Numbered from the stretch's first letter, positions 31,045 through 42,842 are shown. The stretch is DNA of 64,000 nucleotides from Auricularia sp. M13 (GCA_037042915.1 CM073197.1:186001-250000), one strand, 5' to 3'. Notes: a model not told the origin generated them from the letters alone. Made by a program: numbers and translations.

Positions 31045-32032
31045 GACGTCTACGTTTTTCCAGTAATCCTCCATAACTCATACGAGCATGCGGTTTTCTT
31101 CGTGACGCAGAATCTGAAGAACAACTCAGATTAATTAAACTGCTGTTGTCAACTTCTTTATGCAATTACAACGCGGTCGCGGCCTTCGCTACAGTACGAC
31201 GATACGCCCCGGACCTGGCTCAGACTGCTCTGCTCAAAGGCACGCGCTATGCACGCGCACCTGCGTTCGTAGCCCGCGAGATGGCTTATCCGACTCATTG
31301 CGGGCGACAGATTGATCACAGACGCGCAGATTCATCCCTGGAACCTGTGAGAGCCGCTACGGTCTCCCAGGCTCGTCGATGTCGACATGACGCGCATCTG
31401 GCGCTACCAGGTCTGGACTGCGATCAGCTCACACAATTCCAACTTGCTCAGGTGTATCATGCGCAACATCCTGGAATCAGAACGGTTCAGTGCAGCTGAG
31501 TTTCGGCGACGAAATAGACTTCACGTGGCCGCCCGCCTTGGGTCCCGGCGCCTTTCTGTACGCTGCAGCATGATACTCTGCGGTGCCTGAGGTTTTCACG
31601 CAGCTCATTTGTAGGTCGCATGAGCAGATTATTCAACTCACCTCGCCTTACTCATCTTCTTTGAAGTCATCCTCGGAAATCTCAGCAGAAAAATTCCGAT
31701 TTATTTATTATAGTGAATGTAGCTGATTGAGAGCAAAATCGACACAAGTTTTCGCCGTAGAGCACAAGAACAACACTAAATCAGACTCCGCCACGTGGCT
31801 TGTCTCGCTGTTCACTACGGCTCCGCTGTTTGCGCCGTGCTTGTGGCTCACTCTTCCCTCATCGACGACACTATGCATCTGCTCTTCAGGCTTCAGGGAG
31901 CGGCACGAGGGTGTCCTGATGGATGCTCACTGCTGTCCGCGCGCCATTCTCGTCATCATTTCAAGGTCAATGGACGAATAAATAAAATTCAGATCCCATA
32001 TAACAAAGGATTGTCGCGTAGTGCTACTCGAA
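31045..32032. other. intergenic, with one gene relic
   Basis: Apart from the DUF6533-like relic at 31,500-31,625 I recognise nothing. An AT-rich patch lies around 31,685-31,725. Confidence 0.4.
31500..31625 (+). pseudogene. relic of a DUF6533-type membrane protein gene
   Basis: A short segment reads GDEIDFTWPPALGPGAFLYAA after a frame adjustment. It aligns at DNA level with the first membrane-helix exon of the gene at 44,810 (GGCGACGAAAT, CTTTCTGTACG, CTGTGCCTGAG-like words). Nothing of the rest is present nearby. Confidence 0.5.
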
Positions 32033-33586
32033 CTACTTGCGCCTACGCGGACGCGGCTTCCCCTTGGGTTTGCTCGGCGGCTTGGGCGCCCGCTTTGGCT
32101 GTTTCTTGGGCGTAATGCGCTTCTTGGGCGGCGCGGGCTTGCCAATTTCACGCCGCGGACGGTTCTACTACAGTCAGTACTGGCGGCGCGACGAACGAGA
32201 GACATACAGGAGGACGGGGGACGACTTTCTTCGCAGGCGGCGTCTTGACGGGCGGTTTCTTCGCGGGCACGCGAGGCTTCTTTGCAGGCGCCGGCTTGGT
32301 CTGCATCTGGCTGCGCGGGACGGTCTTCTTGGGCTGTTGGCCGGGCAGTGGACACGAGCGGGCGGGCGGCGCGTGTGGGCCCGAGCGGGATGCGCCGCGG
32401 GCGACGGCTGCGCGTCGGCGGAGGCTCACGTTCCGATTCTGGCGGCGCACGACACGGCGCTTGACTGGCGCGCCCGCGCCGCTGGACGACCCAGCGCCAG
32501 GCGTTCCTGGGGGAGGCTTTCCCCATGGTGGAGATTTGCCCCACGGCCCACCTGGCGGTTTCGTCGTTGCCGGAGCGCACTGCTCCTGAGCTCTGCGTCT
32601 CATCAGCCTGCCGTCTGACTGACCGATCGGCAAAGGAAGAACACGTACTTCTTCGCCTCGTCCTCTTCCTGCTTCTTCCGCTTGACCTGCTCCTTGATGT
32701 CCTCCTCGACATCATTCGCGACGAGTCTGGTAAACCGGATGTATTCGTTCCAGTATTCCTCGACGCTGCCGGCCTTTGCGACGTCCTCTCCGAACAGCTC
32801 CTTGATCTTGTTGTCAATAGCGGTTGCTACAGACAATACGGACGTCTTGTGCAGCAGATAGTCGGTCATGGCGAGGTAGTCCATGTCGGACGACCCCGCG
32901 CGCTGCCTGTTACCCGAATTGAAGTTAATCTTGTTCTGCGTCTTGATGTCCTCGATGCGTCCCCTGCGCCAAACCGTCAGCCATCACGTCTCAGGCGCGT
33001 AGCTCCGGTGCATGTTGCAACGCACTGGAAGAAGACCAAGTTCGGCCGATTGTTGACGATGTCGCGAATCTTGATGATGTTCTTCTGCATGTCGCGCTGG
33101 ATGTTCTGCTTGGCGTTGTCCGACGCGCCGTTGTCGTACTTGGCCTGCGCGTATTCGCAGACACCACCCGGCGCGCGCAGGACGTCGAGCACCATACTGA
33201 TCTCGAGCACATGGTCGCACGTATACGCGCCCGGCAGCCGCGCCTATCAAGTTCACAGCGCCAGCCAGCGCATCAGCAAACACGCAGGCACCGAGCCAGT
33301 CAGCACTGGCACGACGTACGTTCGCAGCCTTGACCTCGGTGGCGGTCTTGTACACCAGCGTGGTGTCGCGTGGCGTCTTGGTGGTCGACTTGACGGCCGG
33401 CGGGAGCGCGGTGTAGAACAGCCCGCCCTTCGCCCTGCTCGGCTGGAAGCGCTCGCATTCCGGCGGGCCCACCGCGTCGCGCATCGCGGGGTTCGTGCTG
33501 GACTGCGTCCCCAGCGCCGAGCCGATCGCGCGCATGCGCACGCCGAAGCACTCGTCGCGCGTGTCTAGCGGGTTGAAAAGCTGCAT
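32033..33586 (-). CDS. uncharacterised protein with basic Pro/Lys tail (five exons)
   Basis: Exons on the minus strand: 33,586-33,320, 33,243-33,026, 32,963-32,645, 32,585-32,208 and 32,164-32,033. The introns are 43-76 bp with GTACGT, GTGCGT, GTGTTC and GTATGT donors; all phases agree and give 437 residues. The N-terminal half looks folded and has Cys-containing motifs (TRDECFGVRMRAIG; YTCDHVLEISMVLDVLRAPG; NRPNLVFFQ). A middle helical, charged region follows (VEEYWNEYIRFTRLVANDVE, then KRKKQEEDEAKK). Exons 4-5 encode a basic tail rich in PAKKPP and PKKRITPKKQ motifs that ends PRPRRRK, like a linker-histone tail. I see no signal peptide. I do not recognise the family. The tail suggests nucleic-acid binding or nucleolar location (inference). 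Confidence 0.65.
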
Positions 33587-34560
33587 CGTGCGCCGTCCGA
33601 GGCTCTGTTCCCTCCGACGTCAGCTGCGACGAACACGCAAAATGTCAGACAGTACGCACCATGGAATCGTCTTCCATGACTTCGAATGTCTCATTGATAT
33701 GCAATGAAGCTGCAGCAGATGCAATCGTGGCAAGTGCCACAAGCGCGGAAGTCCGCATAGAAATAAGGTATTAGGATAGAAAAGGAAGAAGAAGAAGGAT
33801 ACGTTGAAGAACTGGCCGAAAACGGGCGAAAGGTGAATGTTTGCAACTCGCTTCAGAGAGACGCGCTTAATACTTTGCGGCGACGGGCTGCGCGGCCAGG
33901 GAGAACCCTGATTGCAGTGCCGAGCCGTGGAGAAAGGTGCCGACTCGAAGAGCATAGCTTCTTCAGTTCCAGCCACCATTTACCGGCGCGAAGTACCTAC
34001 TTTTGTGCGCCAACCTCAAGCTGCACGTCCTGGGGAGAGCGAAGACTTACTGTACGCACACTCTGAAATTCGAGTTCTTCTGCTGCACCCGGCGAAGTGT
34101 AGCGAAATACAGTGCGGGCCCGGGGCCCGGTCTGACAGGACAGATCAGGCAGTATCACCGGTGATAACGGCGGCAGTGTGCCAAGACTCGGAGACACAGG
34201 TTCTGGATGTTCGTTCCTGGTCTACTCGTACAGTATCAGGCCCAGGACTCTTCCTCACTGCAAGGATGGCGGGATCCCGAAATCAGTTTCCGTATTCAAG
34301 TTCAATTGCGCAAGCTAGCTCACGACTAACCAGATCGAAGTGAAGTCTACATTACAGTAAAGGGTAGTAAAGGACCGTGCTTCAATGCCGTTGGGAACCT
34401 TGCAGTTCATCGTGATCTTCGCACACAATCTCAGGATAGCGGTATACAGTACCCCTGGCAGTGCATACTGATACTGTGGAACCTCCGAGCCCAAATACTC
34501 TACAGCAAGAAACAGAAGTTCCTGTACTGTCCCAAAAAGTGCAAGTTGGCTATGAGGATT
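33587..34560. other. no gene recognised
   Basis: A purine-rich tract (GGAAGAAGAAGAAGG, about 33,783-33,797) is the only notable feature. Open frames are short on both strands. Confidence 0.4.
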
Positions 34561-35340
34561 GACCAAGTGTGATGAGTCCTGATAACAGGGTCAGCCGACC
34601 CCCTACCTGATCAAACAGCTTCAGGGGGTATACTCGCTTATAGGCCTATTATAGGGCTGACAAGGCCGATACAAGTTTATAATGCGGACAAGGCGGATAA
34701 GAGCTGATCAGCTGCCCAGCCCGATATTACGAAAACTCCCCCAGCTACTGCTCCTATGCGGCAGCTGGGTCTTACTTTCTGTATTTACAGTTGTACATTT
34801 ACTACTTACTGGTATTACTAACTAGGGTACATTTTCTAGACTTACTCCAGGTTGTACATGACTTGTAATATTTTCTAACTTAGCCTGGATTTGAACCAAC
34901 GGCTTGCCTGTTGGCCACACGCGCCCTCGCGCGAGCTGCCAGCTAGGCTATTACGCCAATTGTCTGTAAGGGTGGAGCAAAGTATACATGCCCGCTCCAC
35001 CGCTCCACCGGGCCTCCGCTCCATTGAACCGCGGCTCCCCTTCCTCCTGGAGGCCCCCCAAGCACCATCTCATGACTGGCCTGAGCTCTCAGTAGCTGGG
35101 ACTTGAGTGAACAGGTACTGGGGGTACTTGTTGCTGGTGAGGGTTGATCACCTCTGATGAGGCCTTATCCCAGGCCGCAGAGCTCTGATCAGGCCTTGAT
35201 CAGCGCCGGTCACCGCTTATCACTCCACATTGACGAGTTATCAGTACTTACCAGGTCTTATAGGCGCTTAAGGCATCTCATAGGTGCATATAGGCATGTA
35301 TCACGATACATAGAGCTCTGATAAGAGCATAATCGCTGAT
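34560..35340 (-). mobile_element. SINE-like element with tRNA-type A and B boxes
   Basis: On the minus strand, TAGCCTAGCTGG (plus 34,939-34,950) is a perfect A-box and GGTTCAAATCC (plus 34,887-34,897) a perfect B-box, spaced as in a tRNA. The acceptor stem cannot form, so it is tRNA-derived rather than a tRNA. The downstream body (toward 34,620) is AT-richer, with repeated GTACA/AGTAAGT words. Both outer flanks (34,570-34,720 and 35,130-35,335) are rich in TGATCA, TTATCA and CTTATAGGC words, as if one composite non-autonomous element covered the interval. Boundaries are approximate; no target duplication was found. Confidence 0.5.
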
Positions 35341-36119
35341 CACCGATTTGCGATTTTTGGGACAACTGAGAACGCCCCACTCACCTCAGGCTCGTTGAAG
35401 AACGGTCGCGGAGAATCTCGACTTGGAGATTCAGAAGATTGCACGCACGGAGGATGATTAATGTCAATGAGGCGCAACCGTCGATCGATGTATTTGCTAT
35501 AACACAGTGAGCTCCCCGCGGACGTGAGAACGTACATTATATGTTATTGTCAATGGGATCAACCAACAACTCGGAGTCGAGGTTTGCTTGAACGAAACCG
35601 TATGTTTGCCCGGGTCGATAAGTATTTCCGCAGAATGCTGCAGTGAGGCGTGCGAGCTGTGAGACTTCGCAGATAGCGTACGACGGGCTAGACATGTACA
35701 GTAGATATCTTAGGCCGCCTCACCCGGAGGGTCAAACGGCGCCCATTAAGAAAGGGGCAGTTGGCAAGCACAAGCTCGAAACCGCCCCTTTCCCACGCTG
35801 CGAGTCGGAGCGGGGCAAGAGCCTGAGATTGTCTGGCAGTGGAAGCGGCTGAGACTGGCAGATCCGCCCTCATGATCAGACTGATATCGATGCGCTTGTA
35901 CTCGCTGTGAGAATGACAGAACGGCGGTACCGGCGGGTGCGCGCACACTACAGTATTTCGTCAACTTGAACAAGGCGGGCCTAGAGCAAAGGAGATGTAT
36001 AGGCCATACAGAAGTTCGATTCGAGTCCAAGCGGCGCACGGGAGGCATTCGATAACAAACTTGAAGACTCAGAGCCGATAGCGACGAAAATGTTTGGCTC
36101 GTCAGGGCCGTGGGATGTC
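35341..36119. other. no gene recognised
   Basis: No convincing frame on either strand. It leads into the degenerate repeat field. Confidence 0.4.
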
Positions 36120-37840
36120 GAACTCAAGGCTGCGATTGAATGCCGGGTTCGAATGCATGGTAAGTACTGGTAACTGTATGGCCGATAAGCGGAGTGAATA
36201 TGCGGCATGCAAGCCTCTGCGCCCGTAGAAGTTACTACTAGAACGTAGGCAATACGTCTTCTCGAGCCGAGGTGCTGTATTATTAATACGCACTGTGGAT
36301 CTCCGAGATCTGCCACTGCATGCCATGGGAAGATCGCGATTCTTCAGTGGCTCACACTGGACTCGAAATTGAATGCTATCCCGCGTCCGGCGAAGGTTCA
36401 GTGCGCGGGCCGGGGAGTGGATAGGCAACATCTACTGAGCGACGTCCGGGAGGAGAAACGGCGATGAACTTCAAGGATCCTGGTAGGTTTCAGGGCACTG
36501 GCATACATCAAGTCAGATCGACAGCTGATCTAGCCGCCGGTGATCATGACTCGGAGGTGAGCGTGGCAGACGTCTCACTAGCAGCGAAGAGCTGGGAGAC
36601 TGATTCAGATTCACAGCAGGATGCATCTAGACCTGGGGCGGAGGAATAGGATGCCCAGCTCGAGGTGTTTAAGTTGGTGGGAGTACAAAAGCAGCGCCAG
36701 CAGTGCGAGCGCGGCGCACAGTCAACTCGAATCATGATGTCACGCCGCTTGCGAATGTGTGGGAGAGTGAATGGGGACGGAAATGAGATCATCTCTCGCG
36801 TTCCGCCAGGCCCGCGGGACGCGCACAGTCAACTCCCAATCATGCCATGCCGCGCTCCGAGTCGAATGTTTGCGAGGGCTGAATTGGCTGCATGCAAAGG
36901 TGCGAGCGGGCAGCCGAAGAAGGTCCCTTGAGCGGGCAGCCGAAGGTCCCTTGAGCGGGCCCGCGGAGACTGAGACTCGGATGGTGAATGCATATGGACC
37001 TGGAGCCGAGAGACAAACTCCAGGTGTCGGCCGGAGAACAAGACCAAAAGCAGCGGCAGGAGGATCACGAGATCGATCCGCCAGGCTCACAGTCAAACTT
37101 GAAGTCACACCGTCGCGTCAGACCTGGGCCGATAAGCAGAGTGCGAGCGCGAGCTGCATCGCTCGGGTGTAAGGGTCCGAAGCCTGACAGGTTGCAGGGC
37201 ATACATTCCGAATAGAGAGTCAGCGGAGGGCGGGGACGCTTCGAGTGCCATTGGAACACCCGGGGCGTACTTGGCAATGCTGCAATTGCGAGATACAGTA
37301 GACAATTATAATGATGCCGCGGGTGTGCGAGCATCGAAAGCAACGGATGCACTTGCCACGCGAGCTGGGGTCGATCCGCCAGTCCCGCGGGACGCTCACA
37401 CTCCTCCAGTCATGCCGCGTTCGAATGTTTGCGCGAGCCGATAAGCAGAGTGAATACGCGACATGCAAGCGCGAGCTGCATCGCTCGTGATATGTAAGGG
37501 GTCGGAGCCAGACAGTACGGTATTCGGAGGGAGAGCCGCGGCGAGAATTAAACTCTCGGCCAAGTTCTACTGTGTGAGACTGTCACAGTCCCGGATAGAC
37601 TGCAAATGAACTCCGGGTCGAGGCAGTCAGAGTATCGGTGGGAAGACGATGTTTGGAACAAAAGCAGGCGACACTGGCAGCAGTTCCGAGTCCAGCCGCG
37701 GGGTGCTTGGGATCGCGAGAACGATCCGCCAGCCCTGCGGGACGCTCGTAAAGTAAGTAGTCAACTGAGAATGCCATGCCGCGTTCGAATGATATGTTTG
37801 GACGGGCCGATACGATAGGCAGAGTGAATAGACAAGCGTG
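36120..37840. repeat. degenerate tandem repeat field, roughly 300-350 bp period
   Basis: Recurring core words appear in the same order: GATCCGCCAG, CCCGCGGGACGC, AGTCAACT, CATGCCGCGTTCGAATG, then GCCGATAAGCAGAGTG and GCAAGCGCGAGCTGCATCGC. GCCGATAAGC-type words start at 36,181, 37,128, 37,437 and (degenerate) 37,806. CCCGCGGGACGC-type words start at about 36,811, 37,384 and 37,733. Four to five diverged units are recognisable. No coding frame runs through them. Confidence 0.65.
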
Positions 37841-38771
37841 CGTGCAAACGGAGGGCCCAAGAAGGGACGGAATCGTCGGTTCCTGTTGACAATAATAATA
37901 CTATCCGTCCGCGAAGATAGTGGGCACGAATCGCGAAACCGAGTGTGTGTGTGTGTGTAGGGCGGAGCGCAGGTCCTCCGGAGAAACGGGTGGGAGGAGA
38001 AGGCGCAGCGTGCAGGCGGGACTTCATAGTCTTAGGCGGGTCCGCGGAGAGAACAGGACCGATATGTATCGATATCGATATCGAAGTTTGGCAATGGCAT
38101 CGGGGGAAGGTAGACTGCAACTTATCTCCCATTGACAGAATTAAATCAGTGCACTATGTTTCAATCGACGGGGTCGGACTGAAACCTATTTCGACGCGGT
38201 TGGGCTGACCCTGACACTGACAGGAATACAGTAGACCGCGCGCAGGCGTTCGTTCCCGTGCATCCACGGCGTTCATTCCCACTACTGTGACTCTAGATCT
38301 GAGCGGAAGCGGGATGAAAAGGCTGAGGACGGAGCGGTGTTACATTACGTTAGAGAGAACGTGTTGGATGGTCCAACGCGAGCGTGATCCAGTCGCGGTG
38401 CGGGGACGGCGCCAGTGCAGACAGGCGTATTATGCAGCGTGCATCGCTTTACGTGGCCGGGGATCGCGCGGATGAGCCCGGTGTCCAATGAAGAGCGCGT
38501 TGACGTCGGGAGACAATAGAATGCAGAACCAGAAAGAGAAAGAAGACGAAGAAGAAGGGCGGGGGCGGCCGAGAAGTCGAAGTCGGAGATCTTAGATCTG
38601 AGATCTTTGGCCAGGCACGTATTCGACGGACCGAGCGCCCGCTCCCCCGCATTATGATTTAAGAGGAGAGGGCCACCCCCGATCCCTCCATCCCAGCGCC
38701 CACAGCCACACACCCTCCTTTGCCTTTGCCTTTGCGATGAGTCGACTGGGACGCGCAGGTGAGCAGCGGGC
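37841..38771. other. upstream region of the cyclophilin gene, with (GT)n microsatellite
   Basis: A (GT)8 run at 37,943-37,958, an ATCGATATCGATATCG run near 38,070, and a purine-rich tract at 38,525-38,565. No gene seen. Confidence 0.45.
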
Positions 38772-38819
38772 GTGCTTCGGATCGTCCGGCGCGGCCCGCT
38801 CACGTCTTGCTTTCCGTCT

Positions 38820-40913
38820 ATGTCGATGAACAGCTGCACGGTGCGCGCTCGCCTTCTTCAGTCAGTCAGTCTTGACCGCGTCACTGACGCTACGCCCTGC
38901 AGACCGTCCGTGCCGGGCAAGGAGAACGTCTACGTGCGTCTTGTCCTGTCTCACCCGCCCCGCTGACGCCCTCGGGCAGTTCGACCTGACGATAAACGGC
39001 GCAGCGGCCGGGCGGCTCGTGTTCGCGCTGTACGACGACGCGGTGCCGAAGACGGCGCGCAACTTCCGGGAGCTGGCGACGGGCGAGCACGGGTTCGGGT
39101 ACCGCGGGAGCACCTTCCACCGCATCATCCCCAACTTCATGGCCCAGGCCGGCGACTTCACACGCAACAACGGCACCGGCGGCCGCAGCATCTACGGCGA
39201 CAAGTTTCCTGGTGCGTTTGCTCTGTGGCTGGCAGACTGGGCACAGCTGACTCGCCGCGCTGCGCTGCAGACGAGAATTTGTCGATACCGCATTCGAAGC
39301 CGGGCCTGCTGAGCATGGCGAACGCGGGGCGCAATACGAACGGGTCGCAGGTGTGTTTTCGTCTTGGCCACGTCCTCCATGCTGCACCCTGGTTGTGTCA
39401 CCCGTGTCAGACGTCCTGCCCCCGCACCCCCGCACCCGCCTCGTGCCCTGTGGTGCCATTCACCCTGACGCGGCGTGTCGCCTCCCCCGCACCCGGCCGC
39501 CAATCCCGTTTGACTTCATTTCGCCTTGTGCGCGGCCTTCATCCCCGCAGCGTCGTCGATGCTCGAGACCGCCGTCACGCGCTCATACTCCTCACTTCAC
39601 ATCGCCTTGCACGGTAGACTAGCGTCGCCGGCCCAAGCCCGCGTGCTCCATCCGTCACCGCCTCGCGCATTCTCCCCGCGTCTATGACTCCGTCGCACAC
39701 GTCTGCTGTCCCTTCCCCCCTCGCCCCTCTGTCCTCTTGCATCATTACTCCCCTCCCCTACCGGCCGCTCTCCCCTCCTCCACACCGCCCACATCCCGTG
39801 CGCGCGGCGCGTACAGCCACCGTCTTTACCCCAATTCCCTTCGCCCTCGCCTCATACGCTTCACCATCTTCGCTCTCCTCATACGCTTCACCATCTTCGC
39901 TCTCCCGTCATGCGCTTCACCATCTTCGCCCTCTCGTCATGCGCTTCGCCCGCCGTGCTATTCTTGTCGCTCGCCTCGCAAGCGTCTCCGCCCCGTGTCC
40001 TCATGTCTCAGTCACCGGACACCGCGCATCGTGTTGATCGCTCACATGAGCCCGTGCCCCGTTGACTGGTGCCGCACTCTTGCACTCTTCGTCGCCGGAG
40101 CCCGCTCTTCGTCACACACGTCGTTATGCCCTGCCCCGCGGCTGCTCATCGTCTCCGTCCTCTTTCCACCTCACGTCGCACGCACCCCTTCCGCTCTCGT
40201 CCGCCCCGCACTCGTCTTCTTGTCCCATCCTCCGTCCTCTCCTGTTCCGCTGCCCTTCCACGCCCAACTGCCGTCCACCACGCTCCCCTCTCCCATCCAT
40301 TCCCACCTACGGCTCCCGCCATTCATTTCCACTCACGAGCGCTCCCCTCTCCCATCCATTTCGACTTGTGCTCGCCGCCATCCACCCTCCATTTCCATTT
40401 CCGGCCACCATCTCCCATCCATTTCGACATACAAGTGCTATTCTTGTCGGTCGCCTCGCCGTCTCAGTCACCGGACGCACGCGCATCGTCGCGGTGATCC
40501 CTCGCTGTCCGGTCCTGCATCACGCGACGCGACCAGCTGTAGTGTCCGGTGCTCGCTCGACCTTTCTCCGCCGTGCCATCCACTCTCGAAGTTGAACCGC
40601 GCTCCATGTCCACGTCAAGCCATCCACTTTTCCGCACCCCTCCCACATCGCGTCCACCTCCCTCTCTTCTCGTCCCTCAATCTGCTCCCCCGTCTCGTCC
40701 TCCATCGTCCCCAGCAAACGCTGACCGCCCCTCCCTGCCCCGCAGTTCTTCATCACCTTCGCAGCGACAGCCTGGCTCGACGGGCGGCACGTCGTCTTCG
40801 GCGAGGTCGTGTCGGGCATGGACCTCGTGCGGCGGCTCGCGACGCTCGGCTCGGACTCGGGCCTGCCGCAGGCGGACGTCGTCGTCGCGCAGTGCGGGGT
40901 GCTGCCGGCGTGA
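38820..40913 (+). CDS. cyclophilin-type peptidyl-prolyl cis-trans isomerase
   Basis: Exons: 38,820-38,933, 38,980-39,211, 39,271-39,350 and 40,746-40,913, about 197 residues. The domain from about residue 37 is a complete single-domain cyclophilin: [91 protein letters not shown]. It keeps the catalytic Arg (FHRII), the Phe and Gln of NFMAQ, the Phe of QFFI, the Trp of AWLDG and the His of RHVVFG, so it should be active and bind cyclosporin. The 36-residue leader is Arg-rich and lacks acidic residues in its first 18, so mitochondrial import is possible; an ATG at 38,772 would lengthen it. Introns 1 and 2 are 46 and 59 bp, but intron 3 is 1,395 bp, far outside the local norm. Confidence 0.88.
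39351..40745 (+). repeat. 1.4-kb pyrimidine-rich intron with internal repeats
   Basis: GTGTGT donor and CCCGCAG acceptor. The intron is strongly C/T-rich on the sense strand and full of near-repeats: CTCATACGCTTCACCATCTT twice with related copies (39,850-39,935), CCCTCTCCCATCCATTTCGA and relatives (40,290-40,430), and a block TCAGTCACCGGAC near both 40,008 and 40,466. A 437-codon open frame through it is a by-product of low stop-codon density. Confidence 0.7.
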
Positions 40914-41658
40914 GCGGCGGCTCGTCGCTCTTCCTTTCATCTGCCCTTCTTTTTCTGCACTTTTTTTGCCCTTCTTTTTCTGCACTTCTTTTTCTGCACT
41001 TCTGCGTTTGGGTTTATCGGTTCGCTTTCGCTTTCGCTGGGACTCTGTAGCGCCTCTCCATCTCTTCCTCTGATTTCTTTGGGACTCTGAATCCATCCAA
41101 CAATCTCATCGGTGTACAGTAGCCATCGCACCACTTTCGTCGTCGCATCTACATCGGTATCTCAACTCTGTGAAGTATGTACAGTATGTAGCTGCACTTG
41201 CACTTGCAAAAAGAATGTACTTACTACTTATCTGTCTACCTACGTCTTCTTCCCGCAGCTCATACTTATGGTTGAACGTAGAGTCTGCGAAGGTTCCAAT
41301 GAGTACGCAGCGTGACACATCCAAATGTCATGGGTCGCGCCGGTCTACAAACGCAAAACGTTCTAAGTAGTAGGATGCACAGACTCGGTGCTCGACAACC
41401 AACCAACAGATCTGACATCTTCGCGCAGTGCATTGCGAGCACGACGAGCACGTCCTTGCACCTGGCCGTGACCTCTTAGTAGCGTTTCACCCCAGATCCC
41501 TGGCCAAGGATAGAACTGCCAGTGTCGCTTGCTGCCCCTATCCGCGTCAGACGGATGATTTACCACTGACTACGTACTTAGATCGTGACGCGATACTTAC
41601 CGGGATAGTACCGCAGATCGATTCTGAACCTGGGATCGATCTGGGGTCGGATTCCAGT
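40914..41658. other. intergenic, 3' region of cyclophilin gene
   Basis: Contains a four-fold TTTTTCTGCACTT / CTTTTTTTGCC run at about 40,945-41,000, just after the stop. GATCGATCTGGGG words begin near 41,633, before the LINE insertion site. No gene. Confidence 0.45.
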
Positions 41659-41674
41659 GAGATCGATCTGGGGT

Positions 41675-42544
41675 ATAAATAGCAAGTGGAGCTCGAAACA
41701 AGACCTCTGGCGCTCCATTCGTAGCAAAGACTTTTATAAGCCGGTACGAGAATTTCTCTGGCGAGCAATGCATAACACGCAAAAAGTGGGCAATTTTTGG
41801 TATAATGTCCCGAATAGAGAAGGCCTGGCCGACTGTCCGCCGTGTGAAACTCTGGAATCGATGGACCATATCATGCTAGAGTGCGATGCGCCAGGACAGG
41901 CCATAATATGGCAAGAAACACGGGAGCTGTGGGCCAGAACTAGCCTCGCGTGGCCAGATATTTCATTTGGCGTCATCTTGGGCTGCGGCGTGGTGGAAAT
42001 ACGAGGCCAAGACGGAAAAGTGAGCCCCGGCGCCTCCCGGCTATTCCGGATTTTAGTATCCGAAGCAGCCTTCCTGATTTGGAAATTACGCAACGAGAGA
42101 AGGATCCAGAACGAGGACGACCCTGAGAAACACCTGTTTGAACAGGAAATAATAGGCCGCTGGAAAGCAATTATACAAAAGCGTTTCAGGCTTGACGTTC
42201 AGATGACAAACAAGCGGAAGTTTAAGAGCAGAGCGCTCAGATGGAAACTTATGAAAGAAACGTGGGAACCCCTACTTCACCGCCCCGACGAGAGGGAGGC
42301 ACCAAGAAACTGGTGGGCTGGCCCTGAGTTATTAGTGAGTATTTGGCCGCCCCGTCCGCGAGGTCGGGAACGCTAGAATCGGCCTATGAGTCTCACACTC
42401 CCCTCTCAGGGGGTGCATAAAGGCATTTCTCAGGTAACCCGGATTCGAAAGTCAGGTGCTCTCGATAAACCAGCTATGCGGCGAGTAGGTGAAGATACTG
42501 GGCTCGCTGTACGCTCCACAAAAAAAAAAAAAAAAAAAAAAAAA
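41675..42544 (+). mobile_element. 5'-truncated LINE (non-LTR) insertion, 3' end of ORF2
   Basis: 870 bp ending in about 24 A residues (42,521-42,544). It is flanked by the 16-bp duplication GAGATCGATCTGGGGT (41,659-41,674 and 42,545-42,560), the hallmark of target-primed reverse transcription. The reading frame to 42,376 encodes the C-terminal end of a LINE ORF2 as seen in fungal Tad-like elements: FLWRAMHNTQKVG, then a CPPCETLESMDHIMLECDAP zinc-knuckle motif, and a basic ESMDH-to-KLRNERR region ending in PRPRGRE. Only the extreme 3' part of the element is present; reverse transcriptase and endonuclease were never copied here. The frame is still open, so the insertion is probably young. Confidence 0.85.
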
Positions 42545-42750
42545 GAGATCGATCTGGGGTCGGATTTGCAGCTCGCTCACACCAGGGCGACGGCGTTCTG
42601 CGTTCTGTCATCAGCCTGGGCCTCTTTTCGAACTTCGACGTACATGTGGTACTTGGAAAGCGGCGGGAGGACGGGTCGTGCGCAGGTCTCGCGAGATATG
42701 TAAGACATGGAATGGTCGCGCTGCCAGTGACACGGTGGGCGTCTGGGAAC

Positions 42751-42842
42751 TTGAAGCGCCGGACGAGCAGCAGTTGAAGCGCCGGACGAGCAGCACTTGA
42801 AGCGCCGGGCGTACAGAAAGCGCCGGACGACCGGAGGCGCCG
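42751..42842. repeat. 23-bp minisatellite (three to four copies)
   Basis: TTGAAGCGCCGGACGAGCAG starts at 42,751, 42,774 and 42,797, followed by degenerate AAGCGCCGGACGA copies. Confidence 0.75.

Noticed and set aside
34887-34950. Functional tRNA gene
   Set aside because: A and B boxes are perfect but the acceptor stem and part of the T-stem do not pair.
39737-41050. 437-codon open frame on the plus strand
   Set aside because: It runs through the cyclophilin's long intron and last exon in a different frame; C/T-rich DNA lacks stop codons and the protein is low-complexity.
42386-42703. Open frame with a poly-Lys run
   Set aside because: The Lys run is the LINE poly(A) tail translated.
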